DNA of 64,000 nt from Streptomyces sp. NRRL S-244 (GCF_000717915.1 NZ_JOCX01000010.1:186001-250000), one strand, 5' to 3'. Positions 42,197-50,012 are shown, counted from the stretch's first letter. Program-made: numbers and translations. Notes: generated by a model from the letters alone, not told the origin.

Positions 42197-43165
42197 CTAC
42201 GGCGCTACGACGACCTCCTGCGCGGCGGCCGTCTTCCCGGCCAGCAGCGGCGCGTCGACCGGCACGTTCCGCTTGACCAGGGCGAGCGCGATCGGGCCGA
42301 GCTCGTGGTGGCGGACCGCGGTGGTCACGAAGCCCAGCTGGCGGCCCTCCTCCCCGTCGGCGGCGAGCCGGATCGGCGTGCCGTGCCCCGGGAGGAGCAC
42401 CTCGGAGCCGTCCAGGTGCAGGAAGACCAGGCGGCGCGGCGGCTTCCCCAGGTTGTGGACGCGGGCCACCGTCTCCTGGCCGCGGTAGCAGCCCTTCTGG
42501 AGGTGCACGGCGGTGCCGATCCAGCCGAGCTCGTGCGGGATGGTGCGGTGGTCGGTCTCCAGGCCGACCCGCGGCCGGTGCGCCTCCACGCGCAGGGCCT
42601 CGTACGCGAGGAGCCCGGCGGCGGGCCCGTGCGCGGCGGCGAAGGCCTCCAGCTCGGCGCGGGGCAGGAAGACGTCGCGGCCGTACGGGGTCTCCCGTAC
42701 GGCGTGCTCCTTGGTGAGCTCGGCGATGGAGCCGGCCGGCAGGTGGACGACGGCGAAGTCGGCGGTCCGGTCGGCGACTTCGACGCGGTAGAAGAACTTC
42801 ATCGACTCCAGGTAGGCGATCAGCGCCTCCTGGGTGCCGGGCTCCACGTGCGCCCACACGGTCTCGCCGTCGTCGACGAGGTAGAGCGCGTGCTCGATGT
42901 GGCCGTTGGCGGAGAGGATCAGCGCCTCGGTGGCCTGCCCGGGCGGGAGTTCCGTCAGGTGCTGGGTGAGCAGCAGGTGCAGCCAGCTCAGCCGCTCCGG
43001 TCCGGTGACGGTGACGACTCCGCGGTGCGACAGGTCGACGAAACCGCGGCCGTCGGCGAGCGCGCGCTGTTCGCCGTACAGCTCTCCGTAGTGGGCGGCG
43101 ACGCCCTCGTCGCGGCCTTCGGCCGGTACGGCGCCGGGGAGATGGAGCAAGGGGCTGCTGGTCAT
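42197..43165 (-). CDS. ygfZ: YgfZ/CAF17-like folate-dependent protein
   Basis: A 322-aa protein of the YgfZ/GcvT fold that binds tetrahydrofolate and supports iron-sulfur enzymes such as MiaB. The family signature KGCYRGQETVARVHNLGKPPRRLVFLHLDG (with the conserved Cys) is at about residues 228-257; the N-terminal FVDLSHRGVVTVTGPERLSWLHLLLTQHLTELPPGQ is GcvT-like. It starts 10 nt after the nur stop codon; a TAGGCT -10-like sequence overlaps that stop, so either coupling or a leaderless promoter is possible. Confidence 0.9.
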   Translation of the reverse strand: MTSSPLLHLPGAVPAEGRDEGVAAHYGELYGEQRALADGRGFVDLSHRGVVTVTGPERLSWLHLLLTQHLTELPPGQATEALILSANGHIEHALYLVDDGETVWAHVEPGTQEALIAYLESMKFFYRVEVADRTADFAVVHLPAGSIAELTKEHAVRETPYGRDVFLPRAELEAFAAAHGPAAGLLAYEALRVEAHRPRVGLETDHRTIPHELGWIGTAVHLQKGCYRGQETVARVHNLGKPPRRLVFLHLDGSEVLLPGHGTPIRLAADGEEGRQLGFVTTAVRHHELGPIALALVKRNVPVDAPLLAGKTAAAQEVVVAP

Positions 43166-43175
43166 GCCACCAAGC

Positions 43176-43631
43176 CTACGACGGGGCGTCCTGGTGCTTG
43201 GCGGCGCACTTCTTGCAGAGCCCGAAGATCGCGAAGTGCTTCATGTCGGTCTCGAAACCGAAGGTGGCGCGCAGTTTCGCGGTGAACTCGGCGGCGATGT
43301 CCACGTCCGCCTCGATCACCTCGGTGCACTCGCGGCAGACCAGGTGGATGTGGTGGTGCCGGTCGGCGAGGTGGTAGGTGGGGGCCCCGTGCCCGAGGTG
43401 GGCGTGCGAGACCAGCTTCAGCTCCTCCAGGAGCTCCAGCGTGCGGTAGACGGTGGAGATGTTGACGCCGGAGGCGGTCTTGCGCACCTGGGCGAGGATC
43501 TCGTCCGGCGTCGCGTGCTCCAGGCTGTCGACGGCTTCCAGCACGAGCTGGCGCTGCGGGGTCAGCCGGTATCCGCGCTGCCGCAGGTCGGCCTTCCAGT
43601 CGGCACTCTCGGTGTCTCCGATGCTCCCCAC
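43176..43631 (-). CDS. nur: Nur-type Fur-family metalloregulator
   Basis: A 151-aa Fur-family repressor. The winged-helix domain is LRQRGYRLTPQRQLVLEAVDSLEHATPDEILAQVRKTASGVNISTVYRTLELLEELKLVSH; the metal site LADRHHHIHLVCREC (HHHxH) and a C-terminal CKKC follow. The sequence closely matches the nickel regulator Nur of S. coelicolor as I know it, which controls nickel uptake and the switch between Ni and Fe superoxide dismutases. GTG at 43631 is the start. The FABP-like gene and a hairpin lie upstream. Confidence 0.88.
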   Translation of the reverse strand: MGSIGDTESADWKADLRQRGYRLTPQRQLVLEAVDSLEHATPDEILAQVRKTASGVNISTVYRTLELLEELKLVSHAHLGHGAPTYHLADRHHHIHLVCRECTEVIEADVDIAAEFTAKLRATFGFETDMKHFAIFGLCKKCAAKHQDAPS

Positions 43632-43653
43632 CCGGCCAGTGTAAGCGCGCGAA

Positions 43654-43682
43654 GGGGACCGCGGGCCGAGCCCGCGGTCCCC
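43654..43682 (-). terminator. Terminator between the FABP-like gene and nur
   Basis: GGGGACCGCGGGC (43654-43666) pairs with GCCCGCGGTCCCC (43670-43682), a 13-bp perfect stem with a CGA loop, 28 bp after the upstream stop and 22 bp before the nur start. Confidence 0.85.
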
Positions 43683-43710
43683 TTTCCCGCACGATCCGTC
43701 AGCGCAAGCG

Positions 43711-44283
43711 TCAGCGGAAGAAGGCGATGCCGTCGTCCGGCATGTCCGGGAGGTTGCGCGCCATCTCGGCGACCTCCTCCGGGGTGACGACCTTCTTGAG
43801 CTGGGCCGACATGTACGGGCGCAGCTCGACGTCCGGGGTGGCCTTCTCGCCGACCCACATCAGGTCGCTCTTCACGTAGCCGTAGAGCCGCTTGCCGCCG
43901 CTGTACGGGCCGGAGGCGGCGGTGCGGGCGACGGCGTCCGTGACCAGGTCGATCTGGGGCTTCTGGTCGGCGAGCTCGCCGTACCAGACCTCGACGACGC
44001 CCTGGTCGCGGACCATGACGATCTCGACCTTGCGGTCCTTGTCGATGCGCCAGTAGCCGGACTCGGACTCCAGCGGCCGCACCTTGTTGCCCTCGGCGTC
44101 GAGGACCCAGCTGTGGGAGGTGTACTCCAGGAAGTCCCGGCCGTCGTGGCTGAAGACGACTTCCTGGCCGAAGTTGCACTTCTCTTCGCCGGGGAAGTCG
44201 AAGACGCCCGCGCCCTCCCAGGTACCGAGGAGGAAGGCGAGGGGGACGAGGCCCGGGTTCAGGTCGGACGGGATCTGGATCAT
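43711..44283 (-). CDS. FABP/nitrobindin-like beta-barrel protein
   Basis: A 190-aa protein of the DUF1794 (nitrobindin/heme-binding, FABP-like) family. The family opening PLAFLLGTWEGAGVFDFPG and the strand repeats FGQEVVFSHDGRDFLEYTSHSWVLD, SGYWRIDKDRKVEIVMV and GVVEVWYGELA form a 10-stranded barrel. Nitrobindins bind ferric haem through a His near the barrel end and isomerise peroxynitrite; whether this member keeps haem is not certain from sequence. ATG at 44283. It follows the 33-aa membrane peptide gene on the same strand. Confidence 0.85.
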   Translation of the reverse strand: MIQIPSDLNPGLVPLAFLLGTWEGAGVFDFPGEEKCNFGQEVVFSHDGRDFLEYTSHSWVLDAEGNKVRPLESESGYWRIDKDRKVEIVMVRDQGVVEVWYGELADQKPQIDLVTDAVARTAASGPYSGGKRLYGYVKSDLMWVGEKATPDVELRPYMSAQLKKVVTPEEVAEMARNLPDMPDDGIAFFR

Positions 44284-44347
44284 GTGTGGCTGCTCAGGCG
44301 ATCTGTGGGGAGGGGTTCCGGGTCCGGGACGGCGGCCGATCGGATGA

Positions 44348-44449
44348 TCAGCGCTGGCCCTGGTACAGCTTCTTCACTGCGAGGCCGCTGAAGGCGAGCA
44401 CGCCGACGCAGACCAGGACCAGCAGGGAGGTGAAGATTGCCTCAAGCAC
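44348..44449 (-). CDS. 33-aa single-helix membrane peptide
   Basis: A tiny gene of 34 codons including stop: MLEAIFTSLLVLVCVGVL followed by AFSGLAVKKLYQGQR. It has one hydrophobic helix (IFTSLLVLVCVGVLAFSGLAV) and a short basic cytoplasmic end. A GAGGAG Shine-Dalgarno lies 8 nt before the GTG at 44449, which argues that it is translated. As I recall, near-identical peptides occur beside the FABP-like gene in other streptomycetes. Function is unknown; such peptides often bind and modulate larger membrane proteins. Confidence 0.72.
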   Translation of the reverse strand: MLEAIFTSLLVLVCVGVLAFSGLAVKKLYQGQR

Positions 44450-44559
44450 GGGGTGCTCCTCGAAGTGATGTGGGCGTGTACGGGGCCGGTCCCCAAGCCT
44501 ACTGGCCCGGGGACCGGCGCACTCCGCGAGGTAGGCCGCACGGCCTTTCCCGCAGGTGG

Positions 44560-45456
44560 TCAGCCCAGCAGCTGGCTCTGCAGGATCACCGTCTGGTGGA
44601 GGGGGAGGACCGGAGCCTGCCCCTTGCGGGTCTGCAGGACCAGGCCCTGGATGTCGCCCGACTGGACGCAGCCGAACCGCACCTGCTCGTCACCCACCGG
44701 CTTGGCCTCCTGGTAGAGCGTGACGTCATGGGCACTGCGCCAGGAAGGGCCCGAGGCCGCGCTGTCGCGGCCCAGGTCGTTGCGCTGGCTCCGCTTGACC
44801 TCGCTCCAGACCGGGTCGGCCTCCAGCACGGAGGCATGGGCCAGGCCTGTCGACATCGTGCAGCCCTTGAAGGCGTCAACGAACCCCGGCCCGTGGAAAC
44901 GCAGCAGGTAGATGCGGGTGCGAGTGCCGTCCGGGGTGGTCCAGCCGCGGCCGGCGATCTGGCGCAGCCCCTCGTTCGCGAGCTGCGTCTTGAGCTTCTC
45001 CCGCTCGCCGGCCTGGTACTCCTCCAGGAAGGTGTCGACCGTGACCGCCCCGTCCTTCTCCAGCTTCAGCGTGGAGTCGGGGGTCGCACCGGCCGGTGCG
45101 GGGAGCAGCAGCTGGGGCAGACCGGCGTAGTGGATGCCGTCCGGGTTGTCCTCGGCGAACGGCAGCGCGGCGCCCGCCGGCAGCTGCGGCTTGGCCAGCG
45201 CCGGGTAGTTCCAGCGGCCGTCGTCCTTGGTGGACAGACCGGGGACGTCGGTGCGCTCGACGCGGGTGATCCCGTACGCGACCCCCGTGCCGACGGTCGC
45301 GAAGACGAGCGCGGCGGCGGTCCAGCGCAGCGCGGCGAACAGCTTGCGGCGGTCCTTGGGCGCGGGCGGCGCGGCCTCGGCGGGTGCCTGCTCCGGGGCG
45401 GCGATCTCGACGGGTGCCTGCTCCGGGGCGGTCTCGGCGGTGTTCGGCTCGGTCAC
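44560..45456 (-). CDS. Membrane-anchored exported protein, third gene of an unknown trio
   Basis: A 298-aa protein: acidic Pro/Ala/Glu-rich cytoplasmic N-terminus (EPNTAETAPEQAPVEIAAPEQAPAEAAPPAPKDRRK), one membrane helix (LFAALRWTAAALVFATVGTGVAYGI) and an extracytoplasmic domain with two Cys (FKGCTMSTG, RFGCVQSGD) likely to form a disulfide. It ends with VLPLHQTVILQSQLLG. Not recognised by family. Its GTG overlaps the previous stop as GTGA, so it is translationally coupled to the two upstream genes of the same architecture. Confidence 0.78.
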   Translation of the reverse strand: MTEPNTAETAPEQAPVEIAAPEQAPAEAAPPAPKDRRKLFAALRWTAAALVFATVGTGVAYGITRVERTDVPGLSTKDDGRWNYPALAKPQLPAGAALPFAEDNPDGIHYAGLPQLLLPAPAGATPDSTLKLEKDGAVTVDTFLEEYQAGEREKLKTQLANEGLRQIAGRGWTTPDGTRTRIYLLRFHGPGFVDAFKGCTMSTGLAHASVLEADPVWSEVKRSQRNDLGRDSAASGPSWRSAHDVTLYQEAKPVGDEQVRFGCVQSGDIQGLVLQTRKGQAPVLPLHQTVILQSQLLG

Positions 45457-46325
45457 ACGGACTCCCCGGGGGACTTCAGGTGGTTCAGCTGCCGCTTGAA
45501 GAGGTCGGCGCCGTCGTTCGCGGAGAAGGGCTTCGGTCCGTACGTCCGGAAGGCCACGAGCACATCGCCCTGGAGGGCCACGCAGTCCATGGCGCCGATC
45601 TTGTCCTTGTCCTCCACCTTCTCCTTGCCGAGGGTCTCCAGTCCGCACGTGGCGTCCGGGAAGCCCTCGATCTTCGGAGCGTCGCGGTCGCCCCCGGTCA
45701 GCTCCAGGAGCTTCTTGCTGAACTCGGAGAACTTCGCGAGGGTCTGGGGATCGGCCTGGGTGAGGTGGATCTCCACCACGCGGCTCTCGCGGGCCTGCCG
45801 GTAGCTGCGTCCGGCCATGCCCTTGAGCTTGAGGTCGGCCAGCGCCTTGTCCCGTTCCGCCCGCTGGTCGCCGGACAGCCCGGAGCGCACGTCCTTGAGG
45901 GCCTGGAGCGCCTGCTCGCCCGACACGTAGAAGTCGTTGCCGTCCTCGTCGAGGTCGGGGCCGGGCTCGTAGCCGGACGGGAGCGGCAGCAGCTTGCCCG
46001 TCAGCTCGTTCGGCGGCACGGTCGGCGCCGGATCCGGCGTCCCGGTGGACCGGGGAGCGGCCTTCGCCGCGACCCAGTAGGGGGTCGGCGCGGTGCGGTC
46101 GGCATCGGCGATCCGGCCGGCCCCCCAGAGGGCCCCGCCCGCGAGGACGGCGATGCCGACACCGCCCGCGATCAGCGCCGCGGTCCGGCGGCTGCGCACC
46201 GGGGACGCGGTGGCCGACGCCTCGGTCGGCCCGGGCACCTCGGTCGCCTGCGCCGGCTCCGTCGCCTGCGCCGGCTCCGTCGGCTCGGCCGTCACGGCCT
46301 CGGCGCCGTCCTGAGGGTCGCTCAC
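45453..46325 (-). CDS. Membrane-anchored exported protein, second gene of the trio
   Basis: A 290-aa protein with an acidic N-terminus containing AQATEPAQATE repeats, a membrane helix (AALIAGGVGIAVLAGGALWGAGRI) and an outside domain that starts with a Pro/Thr linker. The domain has a likely disulfide (DATCGLETLG, AMDCVALQGD) and ends FSANDGADLFKRQLNHLKSPGESV. This domain pattern, with a two-Cys pair and a final helix ending in RQL, resembles PknH-type extracellular sensor domains but is not a clear match. GTG at 46325 overlaps the first gene's stop (GTGA). Confidence 0.78.
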   Translation of the reverse strand: MSDPQDGAEAVTAEPTEPAQATEPAQATEVPGPTEASATASPVRSRRTAALIAGGVGIAVLAGGALWGAGRIADADRTAPTPYWVAAKAAPRSTGTPDPAPTVPPNELTGKLLPLPSGYEPGPDLDEDGNDFYVSGEQALQALKDVRSGLSGDQRAERDKALADLKLKGMAGRSYRQARESRVVEIHLTQADPQTLAKFSEFSKKLLELTGGDRDAPKIEGFPDATCGLETLGKEKVEDKDKIGAMDCVALQGDVLVAFRTYGPKPFSANDGADLFKRQLNHLKSPGESV

Positions 46326-47095
46326 AGCCGCTCCCACTGTCGCTTGGCGATCTCGACGACCTCGTTCTCGTCGACGACGCCCCGGTTGTTCATGTATTCG
46401 AGCTCCATGACGACGTCGCCGCGCCGGGCGATGACCCGGGCCGACTTCGTCGGGAGGTAACCCGCCGTCTCGCGCTGCGCCGAATCCACCCAGAGGTGGC
46501 CGAAGTCGGCGGGCACGCCGGGCAGGTCCTTGCCCGGGTTGCCCGCGTACTCCTTCTCGTTCATGTAGCTGTGGGCGTGCTGGTACCAGTCGGCGCCGGA
46601 GCGGTCGCGGTACTGGAAGAGCCGGATCTTGACGAAGTTCCGGTCGTCCTGTGCCCACTCCCGCGCGGCGATCCGCCGCACGGAGTGGCCGATCTGGCCG
46701 GACAGGCCGCCGCCCGGCTTCTTGTAGTAGTCCGCCGAGAACTCGTCCGGGGACAGGGTCCCCGAGTACCGGACCTCCGCCCCGGACGGGGCTTCGACCA
46801 GGAGCTTCGTCAGGGCGTCGTCCGTCGCGTGCCAGCGGCCGGCGTTGATGGTGCGGGTGCTCGTCGACCCGTTCGGAGCCTGCGGCTTCGGCTGGTCGAT
46901 CGTCTGCTGCGCCAGCGGCGGCAGTGGCGTGGGCTCGCGGTCGTACTGGATCGCGTAGCCCGTGACCGTGCCCGCGAGGGTGCCGAGTACGACGGCGCCG
47001 GCGATCAGGAAGACCGTACGGCGGCCGGCGCGCGGGCGGCGGGCTGCGGTCTCCTCCCCTTCCGGCTGCGCGGGAAGGGTCTGTTCGTGTTCCAA
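46322..47095 (-). CDS. Membrane-anchored exported protein, first gene of the trio
   Basis: A 257-aa protein with N-terminal acidic stretch (LEHEQTLPAQPEGEETAARR), one membrane helix (TVFLIAGAVVLGTLAGTVTGYAI) and an exported domain (WHATDDALTKLLVEAPSGAEVRYSGTLSPDEFSADYYK through VVMELEYMNNRGVVDENEVVEIAKRQWERL). No Cys pair is present, unlike its partners. The TTG at 47095 with GGGGGA upstream is the best start; GTG at 47122 or 47188 are alternatives. The three genes make a small operon by GTGA overlaps. Function unknown. Confidence 0.7.
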   Translation of the reverse strand: MEHEQTLPAQPEGEETAARRPRAGRRTVFLIAGAVVLGTLAGTVTGYAIQYDREPTPLPPLAQQTIDQPKPQAPNGSTSTRTINAGRWHATDDALTKLLVEAPSGAEVRYSGTLSPDEFSADYYKKPGGGLSGQIGHSVRRIAAREWAQDDRNFVKIRLFQYRDRSGADWYQHAHSYMNEKEYAGNPGKDLPGVPADFGHLWVDSAQRETAGYLPTKSARVIARRGDVVMELEYMNNRGVVDENEVVEIAKRQWERL

Positions 47096-47229
47096 GGAAG
47101 TCCCCCACAGGACATGAGGCACCGGGTGAGTACCCGTGCACAGCCATGACCTGTACAGAAGGGGGGTGGTTGTAGATGCGCCGATCACATTCTTATCTCG
47201 GCCTTACCTCGGCCCGTGATCGGTGCGTC

Positions 47230-47505
47230 TCAGTCGTCGTGACGGTCCTCGTGACGCCGTTTTCCGTCCAGTTCGTCCCACCACTCGTCGGACTTCGGGT
47301 CGCCCGAGGGGTCGTCCCACCAGCGGTCCTCCGGGCCGCGCCGGTTCGCGATCATGGCGGCGACCGGCGGGATGACCATGGCGACCACGCACAGGGCCAC
47401 GGCCGCCTCGACCGAGAACAGCCGCACGAAGGACCAGGCGGATACGAAGAGGAAGATGCATCCGCCCATGAGGACGAAGTAGGCGCGGCGCCGCCGGGCG
47501 TACAT
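47230..47505 (-). CDS. DUF3099 membrane protein
   Basis: A 91-aa protein with a basic N-terminus (MYARRRRAYF), two membrane helices (VLMGGCIFLFVSAWSFVRLF and AAVALCVVAMVIPPVAAMIAN) and an acidic, Trp-rich cytoplasmic tail (PEDRWWDDPSGDPKSDEWWDELDG). This is the actinobacterial DUF3099 family; function unknown. ATG at 47505 is preceded both by GGAGG and, 6 nt away, by a TACCCT -10-like box, so a leaderless message is possible. Confidence 0.83.
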   Translation of the reverse strand: MYARRRRAYFVLMGGCIFLFVSAWSFVRLFSVEAAVALCVVAMVIPPVAAMIANRRGPEDRWWDDPSGDPKSDEWWDELDGKRRHEDRHDD

Positions 47506-47616
47506 GCCTCCAGGGTAGAGCCGGGAGGCGGACGGCGCGAAGGGCCGCACCCCGTTCCAGTGGCGTCCAACCCCCTGGGGTGCGGCCCTTCGGCCGGTCA
47601 TTCAGGCGTGCGGTGC

Positions 47617-47907
47617 TCAGACCGCGATCGCCACGTCCGTCACGCCGCCGGCCTCGGCCACGACCACGGCGCGGTCCGCCTGGGCGCCGGGAACCAGCGC
47701 GCGCAGGGTCCACGTGCCGGTCGCCGCGTAGAAGCGGAACTGGCCGGTCGCCGAGGTCGGGACCTCGGCCGTGAACTCGCCGGTCGAGTCGAGCAGGCGC
47801 ACGTACCCGACGATGGGCTCGCCGTCCTTGGTCACCTGGCCCTGGATGGCGGTCTCACCGGGCTTGAGCGTGGCGAGGTCGGGCCCGCCGGTCTGTGCTC
47901 CACACAT
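47617..47907 (-). CDS. DUF1416 domain protein
   Basis: A 96-aa protein of a conserved actinobacterial family with a carboxypeptidase-regulatory-like beta-sandwich pattern (TAIQGQVTKDGEPIVGYVRLLDSTGEFTAEVPTSATGQFRFYAATGTWTLRALVP). It starts MCGAQTGGP with a conserved Cys at position 2 that could be modified or bind metal. It is always next to a thiosulfate sulfurtransferase in streptomycetes, 57 bp downstream here, implying a role in sulfur trafficking; the mechanism is unknown. Confidence 0.88.
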   Translation of the reverse strand: MCGAQTGGPDLATLKPGETAIQGQVTKDGEPIVGYVRLLDSTGEFTAEVPTSATGQFRFYAATGTWTLRALVPGAQADRAVVVAEAGGVTDVAIAV

Positions 47908-47964
47908 GTTCTCTGTCCTGTCCTAGAGGTCGTACTGCCTACGGGCGTCGCGTACCCGGGGGAA

Positions 47965-48810
47965 CTACTTGTTGGCGCCGAGCTCGATCGGCACGCCGAC
48001 CAGGGAGCCGTACTCGGTCCAGGAGCCGTCGTAGTTCTTGACGTTCTGCTGGCCCAGGAGCTCGTGCAGCACGAACCAGGTCAGCGCGGAGCGCTCACCG
48101 ATGCGGCAGTACGCGATGGTGTCCTTCGACAGGTCGACCTGCTCGGCCTGGTAGAGGGCGGTCAGCTCCTCGTCGGACTTGAACGTGCCGTCGTCGTTGG
48201 CGTTCTTCGACCACGGGATGTTGCGGGCGCTCGGCACGTGGCCGGGGCGCTGCGACTGCTCCTGCGGGAGGTGGGCCGGGGCGAGCAGCTTGCCGGAGAA
48301 CTCGTCGGGCGAGCGGACGTCGACCAGGTTCTGGACGCCGATCGCGGACACGACGTCGTCGCGGAAGGCGCGGATCGAGGCGTCCTGCGGCTGGGCCTTG
48401 TACTGGGTGGCCGGGCGGCTCGGGACCTCGGTGCCGTCGACCAGGTCGCGGGAGTCGAGCTCCCACTTCTTGCGGCCGCCGTCGAGGAGGCGGACGTTCT
48501 GGTGGCCGTACAGCTTGAAGTACCAGTAGGCGTAGGAGGCGAACCAGTTGTTGTTGCCGCCGTAGAGGACGACCGTGTCCTCGTTGGAGATGCCCTTGGC
48601 GGAGAGGAGCTTCTCGAAGCCCTCCTGGTCCACGAAGTCGCGGCGGACCGGGTCCTGGAGGTCCTGCTTCCAGTCGATCCGGACGGCGTTGGTGATGTGG
48701 TTCTTGTCGTAGGCGGACGTGTCCTCGTCCACCTCGACGATGACGACGTCGGCGTCGTTCAGGTGGGCCTCGACCCAGTCGGCGTCTACGAGGACGTCGC
48801 TGCGGCTCAT
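47965..48810 (-). CDS. sseA: Thiosulfate sulfurtransferase (rhodanese)
   Basis: A 281-aa two-domain rhodanese. Domain 1 includes VIVEVDEDTSAYDKNHITNAVRIDW and the inactive loop; domain 2 carries the catalytic Cys in IAYCRIGERSALTWFVLHEL, the CRxGxR-type persulfide loop, and VDVRSPDEFSGKLLAP. It transfers sulfane sulfur from thiosulfate to cyanide or other acceptors in the cytoplasm. ATG at 48810 has its own GGAGGAG Shine-Dalgarno. Upstream on the same strand a small leader peptide with Cys codons predicts sulfur-responsive control. Confidence 0.94.
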   Translation of the reverse strand: MSRSDVLVDADWVEAHLNDADVVIVEVDEDTSAYDKNHITNAVRIDWKQDLQDPVRRDFVDQEGFEKLLSAKGISNEDTVVLYGGNNNWFASYAYWYFKLYGHQNVRLLDGGRKKWELDSRDLVDGTEVPSRPATQYKAQPQDASIRAFRDDVVSAIGVQNLVDVRSPDEFSGKLLAPAHLPQEQSQRPGHVPSARNIPWSKNANDDGTFKSDEELTALYQAEQVDLSKDTIAYCRIGERSALTWFVLHELLGQQNVKNYDGSWTEYGSLVGVPIELGANK

Positions 48811-49052
48811 GGTGATCTCCTCCGGGGCAGTGTGCGGCGGGGCGTGCTGTGCAGGTGCAGGTGGCGCGGGGCGGTCTGCGGGTTCTGCAGGTTCTGCGGA
48901 TTCAGCGGATTCAGCGGATTCTGCTGGTGCGTACCGCGGCGGGCGGCTCCCCCGGGCACTGCGCGGGGAGGCGTCAGTGGGCAGGAGGGGGCGGCTGCGG
49001 TGCGGTCACGCGGGAAGGACGGTCGTCCGGCTGATGGAGCGGAAGCGCTCAC
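48807..49052 (-). CDS. Possible 81-aa linker ORF between leader peptide and sseA (uncertain)
   Basis: A GTG-started frame begins 3 nt after the leader-peptide stop and ends with an ATGA overlap onto the sseA start. The product is Pro/Ser/Arg-rich with an NPLNPLNPQNLQNPQ repeat tract (DNA repeats of GGATTCAGC-like 9-mers at 48880-48925) and looks non-globular. Its meaning may lie in ribosome movement rather than the protein. It may also be a chance open frame in GC-rich DNA. Confidence 0.25.
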   Translation of the reverse strand: MSASAPSAGRPSFPRDRTAAAPSCPLTPPRAVPGGAARRGTHQQNPLNPLNPQNLQNPQTAPRHLHLHSTPRRTLPRRRSP

Positions 49053-49055
49053 AGG

Positions 49056-49145
49056 TCACATGGATCGACAGAGCATGGCGGCGACGCGACACAGGTCTAC
49101 TGCCCGTCGCTTCGTGAGGTCCGCCTGCTGATGCTTCATAGCCAT
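49056..49145 (-). CDS. Cysteine-codon leader peptide (29 aa)
   Basis: A 29-codon ORF: MAMKHQQADLTK followed by RRAVDLCRVAAMLCRSM. The VDLCRVxxMLCR core is the hallmark of short leader peptides found upstream of sulfur-metabolism genes in actinobacteria, whose Cys codons make ribosome progress sensitive to charged tRNA-Cys. It lies 245 nt upstream of sseA on the same strand. Start may be the first or second ATG (49145 or 49139). Attenuation is inferred from the family pattern and position. Confidence 0.78.
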   Translation of the reverse strand: MAMKHQQADLTKRRAVDLCRVAAMLCRSM

Positions 49146-49226
49146 GGATCGTAGGGACGAATCGGCCGCCCTGTCACCGGTGTGTCATATTCCGAGACAG
49201 GATCGTCCGAATGGCGGGACGCACAT

Positions 49227-49260
49227 GCCCCCGGACGGCTGCCGCACCGCCTCCGGGGGC
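49227..49260 (-). terminator. Terminator after the LmeA-like gene
   Basis: GCCCCCGGA (49227-49235) pairs perfectly with TCCGGGGGC (49252-49260), 41 bp after the stop codon, and separates it from the sseA leader. Confidence 0.7.
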
Positions 49261-49301
49261 CTTCGTACGGCCCACCCTTCTGCGGGTCGGACCGCGGCGT
49301 C

Positions 49302-50012
49302 TCACGATCCGGCCAGCACCACGTCCGTGCCGCTCAGCGTGAGGTGTACGCCGGACTCGTCCGAGGTCAGCGTGGTCAGCTTGAGCCCGGACGGGAGGCC
49401 GCTGTCGAGACGGCGGTCGAAGTCGGTCTTCTTGCGGACCGCGCCCTCGATCCCGGGCAGCCCCGCGCCCGGTATCTCGTCGGCCCGGACGCGGACCATC
49501 TTGCCGCCGCCGGGGGCGTCCACGAGCGTGACCGTCGACACCACGCTGGGGGCGAGCTTCTTGCCGAGGACCTCCACGGCCGCCGTCACCTTCACCTTGC
49601 CGGGCGCCCCGCCGTACGTGACCGTCACGCCGGTCTGCGAGGCCTCCGTGAGGTCGCGGTACGTGACGAGGGCCGTGCCCTCGGCCCGCTTCGCGGTACC
49701 CCCGCTGTAGTCCCCGTTCAGCTTCACGCTGCGGAAGCTGGCGTCGAGCTCCGAGAGACGCGTCTTGCGTCCGTCCGACACGGCCTCCACGTCCTTGAGC
49801 CTCACGTCGACGCGGTCGAGGTCGTGGCTGAGCGCCTGGGTCAGGAACGGGAACCCCTGGATGTCCACCTCCGTGGACCCCGCGAGCCCCTGGCGGGCCT
49901 GGATGCGCTCGGCCAGCCTGTTCTCGGCGTAGTTCACCGCCCAGCGGTCGGCGCCGGCGAACAGCGCCCCCAGCACCACTCCGATGATCACAACGACGCG
50001 CAGGAACCGCAC
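49302..50012 (-). CDS. DUF2993/LmeA-like phospholipid-binding protein
   Basis: A 236-aa exported protein with an N-terminal membrane anchor (FLRVVVIIGVVLGALFAGADRWAV) and a DUF2993 domain (YAENRLAERIQARQGLAGSTEVDIQGFPFLTQALSHDLDRVDVRLKDVEAVSDG), the elongated TULIP-like fold that binds phospholipids. Mycobacterial LmeA of this family supports lipomannan elongation. GTG at 50012 follows GAGGGG. No lipomannan genes are adjacent, so the specific role here is open. Confidence 0.87.
   Translation of the reverse strand: MRFLRVVVIIGVVLGALFAGADRWAVNYAENRLAERIQARQGLAGSTEVDIQGFPFLTQALSHDLDRVDVRLKDVEAVSDGRKTRLSELDASFRSVKLNGDYSGGTAKRAEGTALVTYRDLTEASQTGVTVTYGGAPGKVKVTAAVEVLGKKLAPSVVSTVTLVDAPGGGKMVRVRADEIPGAGLPGIEGAVRKKTDFDRRLDSGLPSGLKLTTLTSDESGVHLTLSGTDVVLAGS

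Noticed and set aside
44560..47095. The three-gene membrane trio considered as a toxin/immunity or type VII secretion unit
   Set aside because: No WXG, LXG, FtsK/EccC or nuclease features are visible; only signal-anchor proteins with unknown domains.
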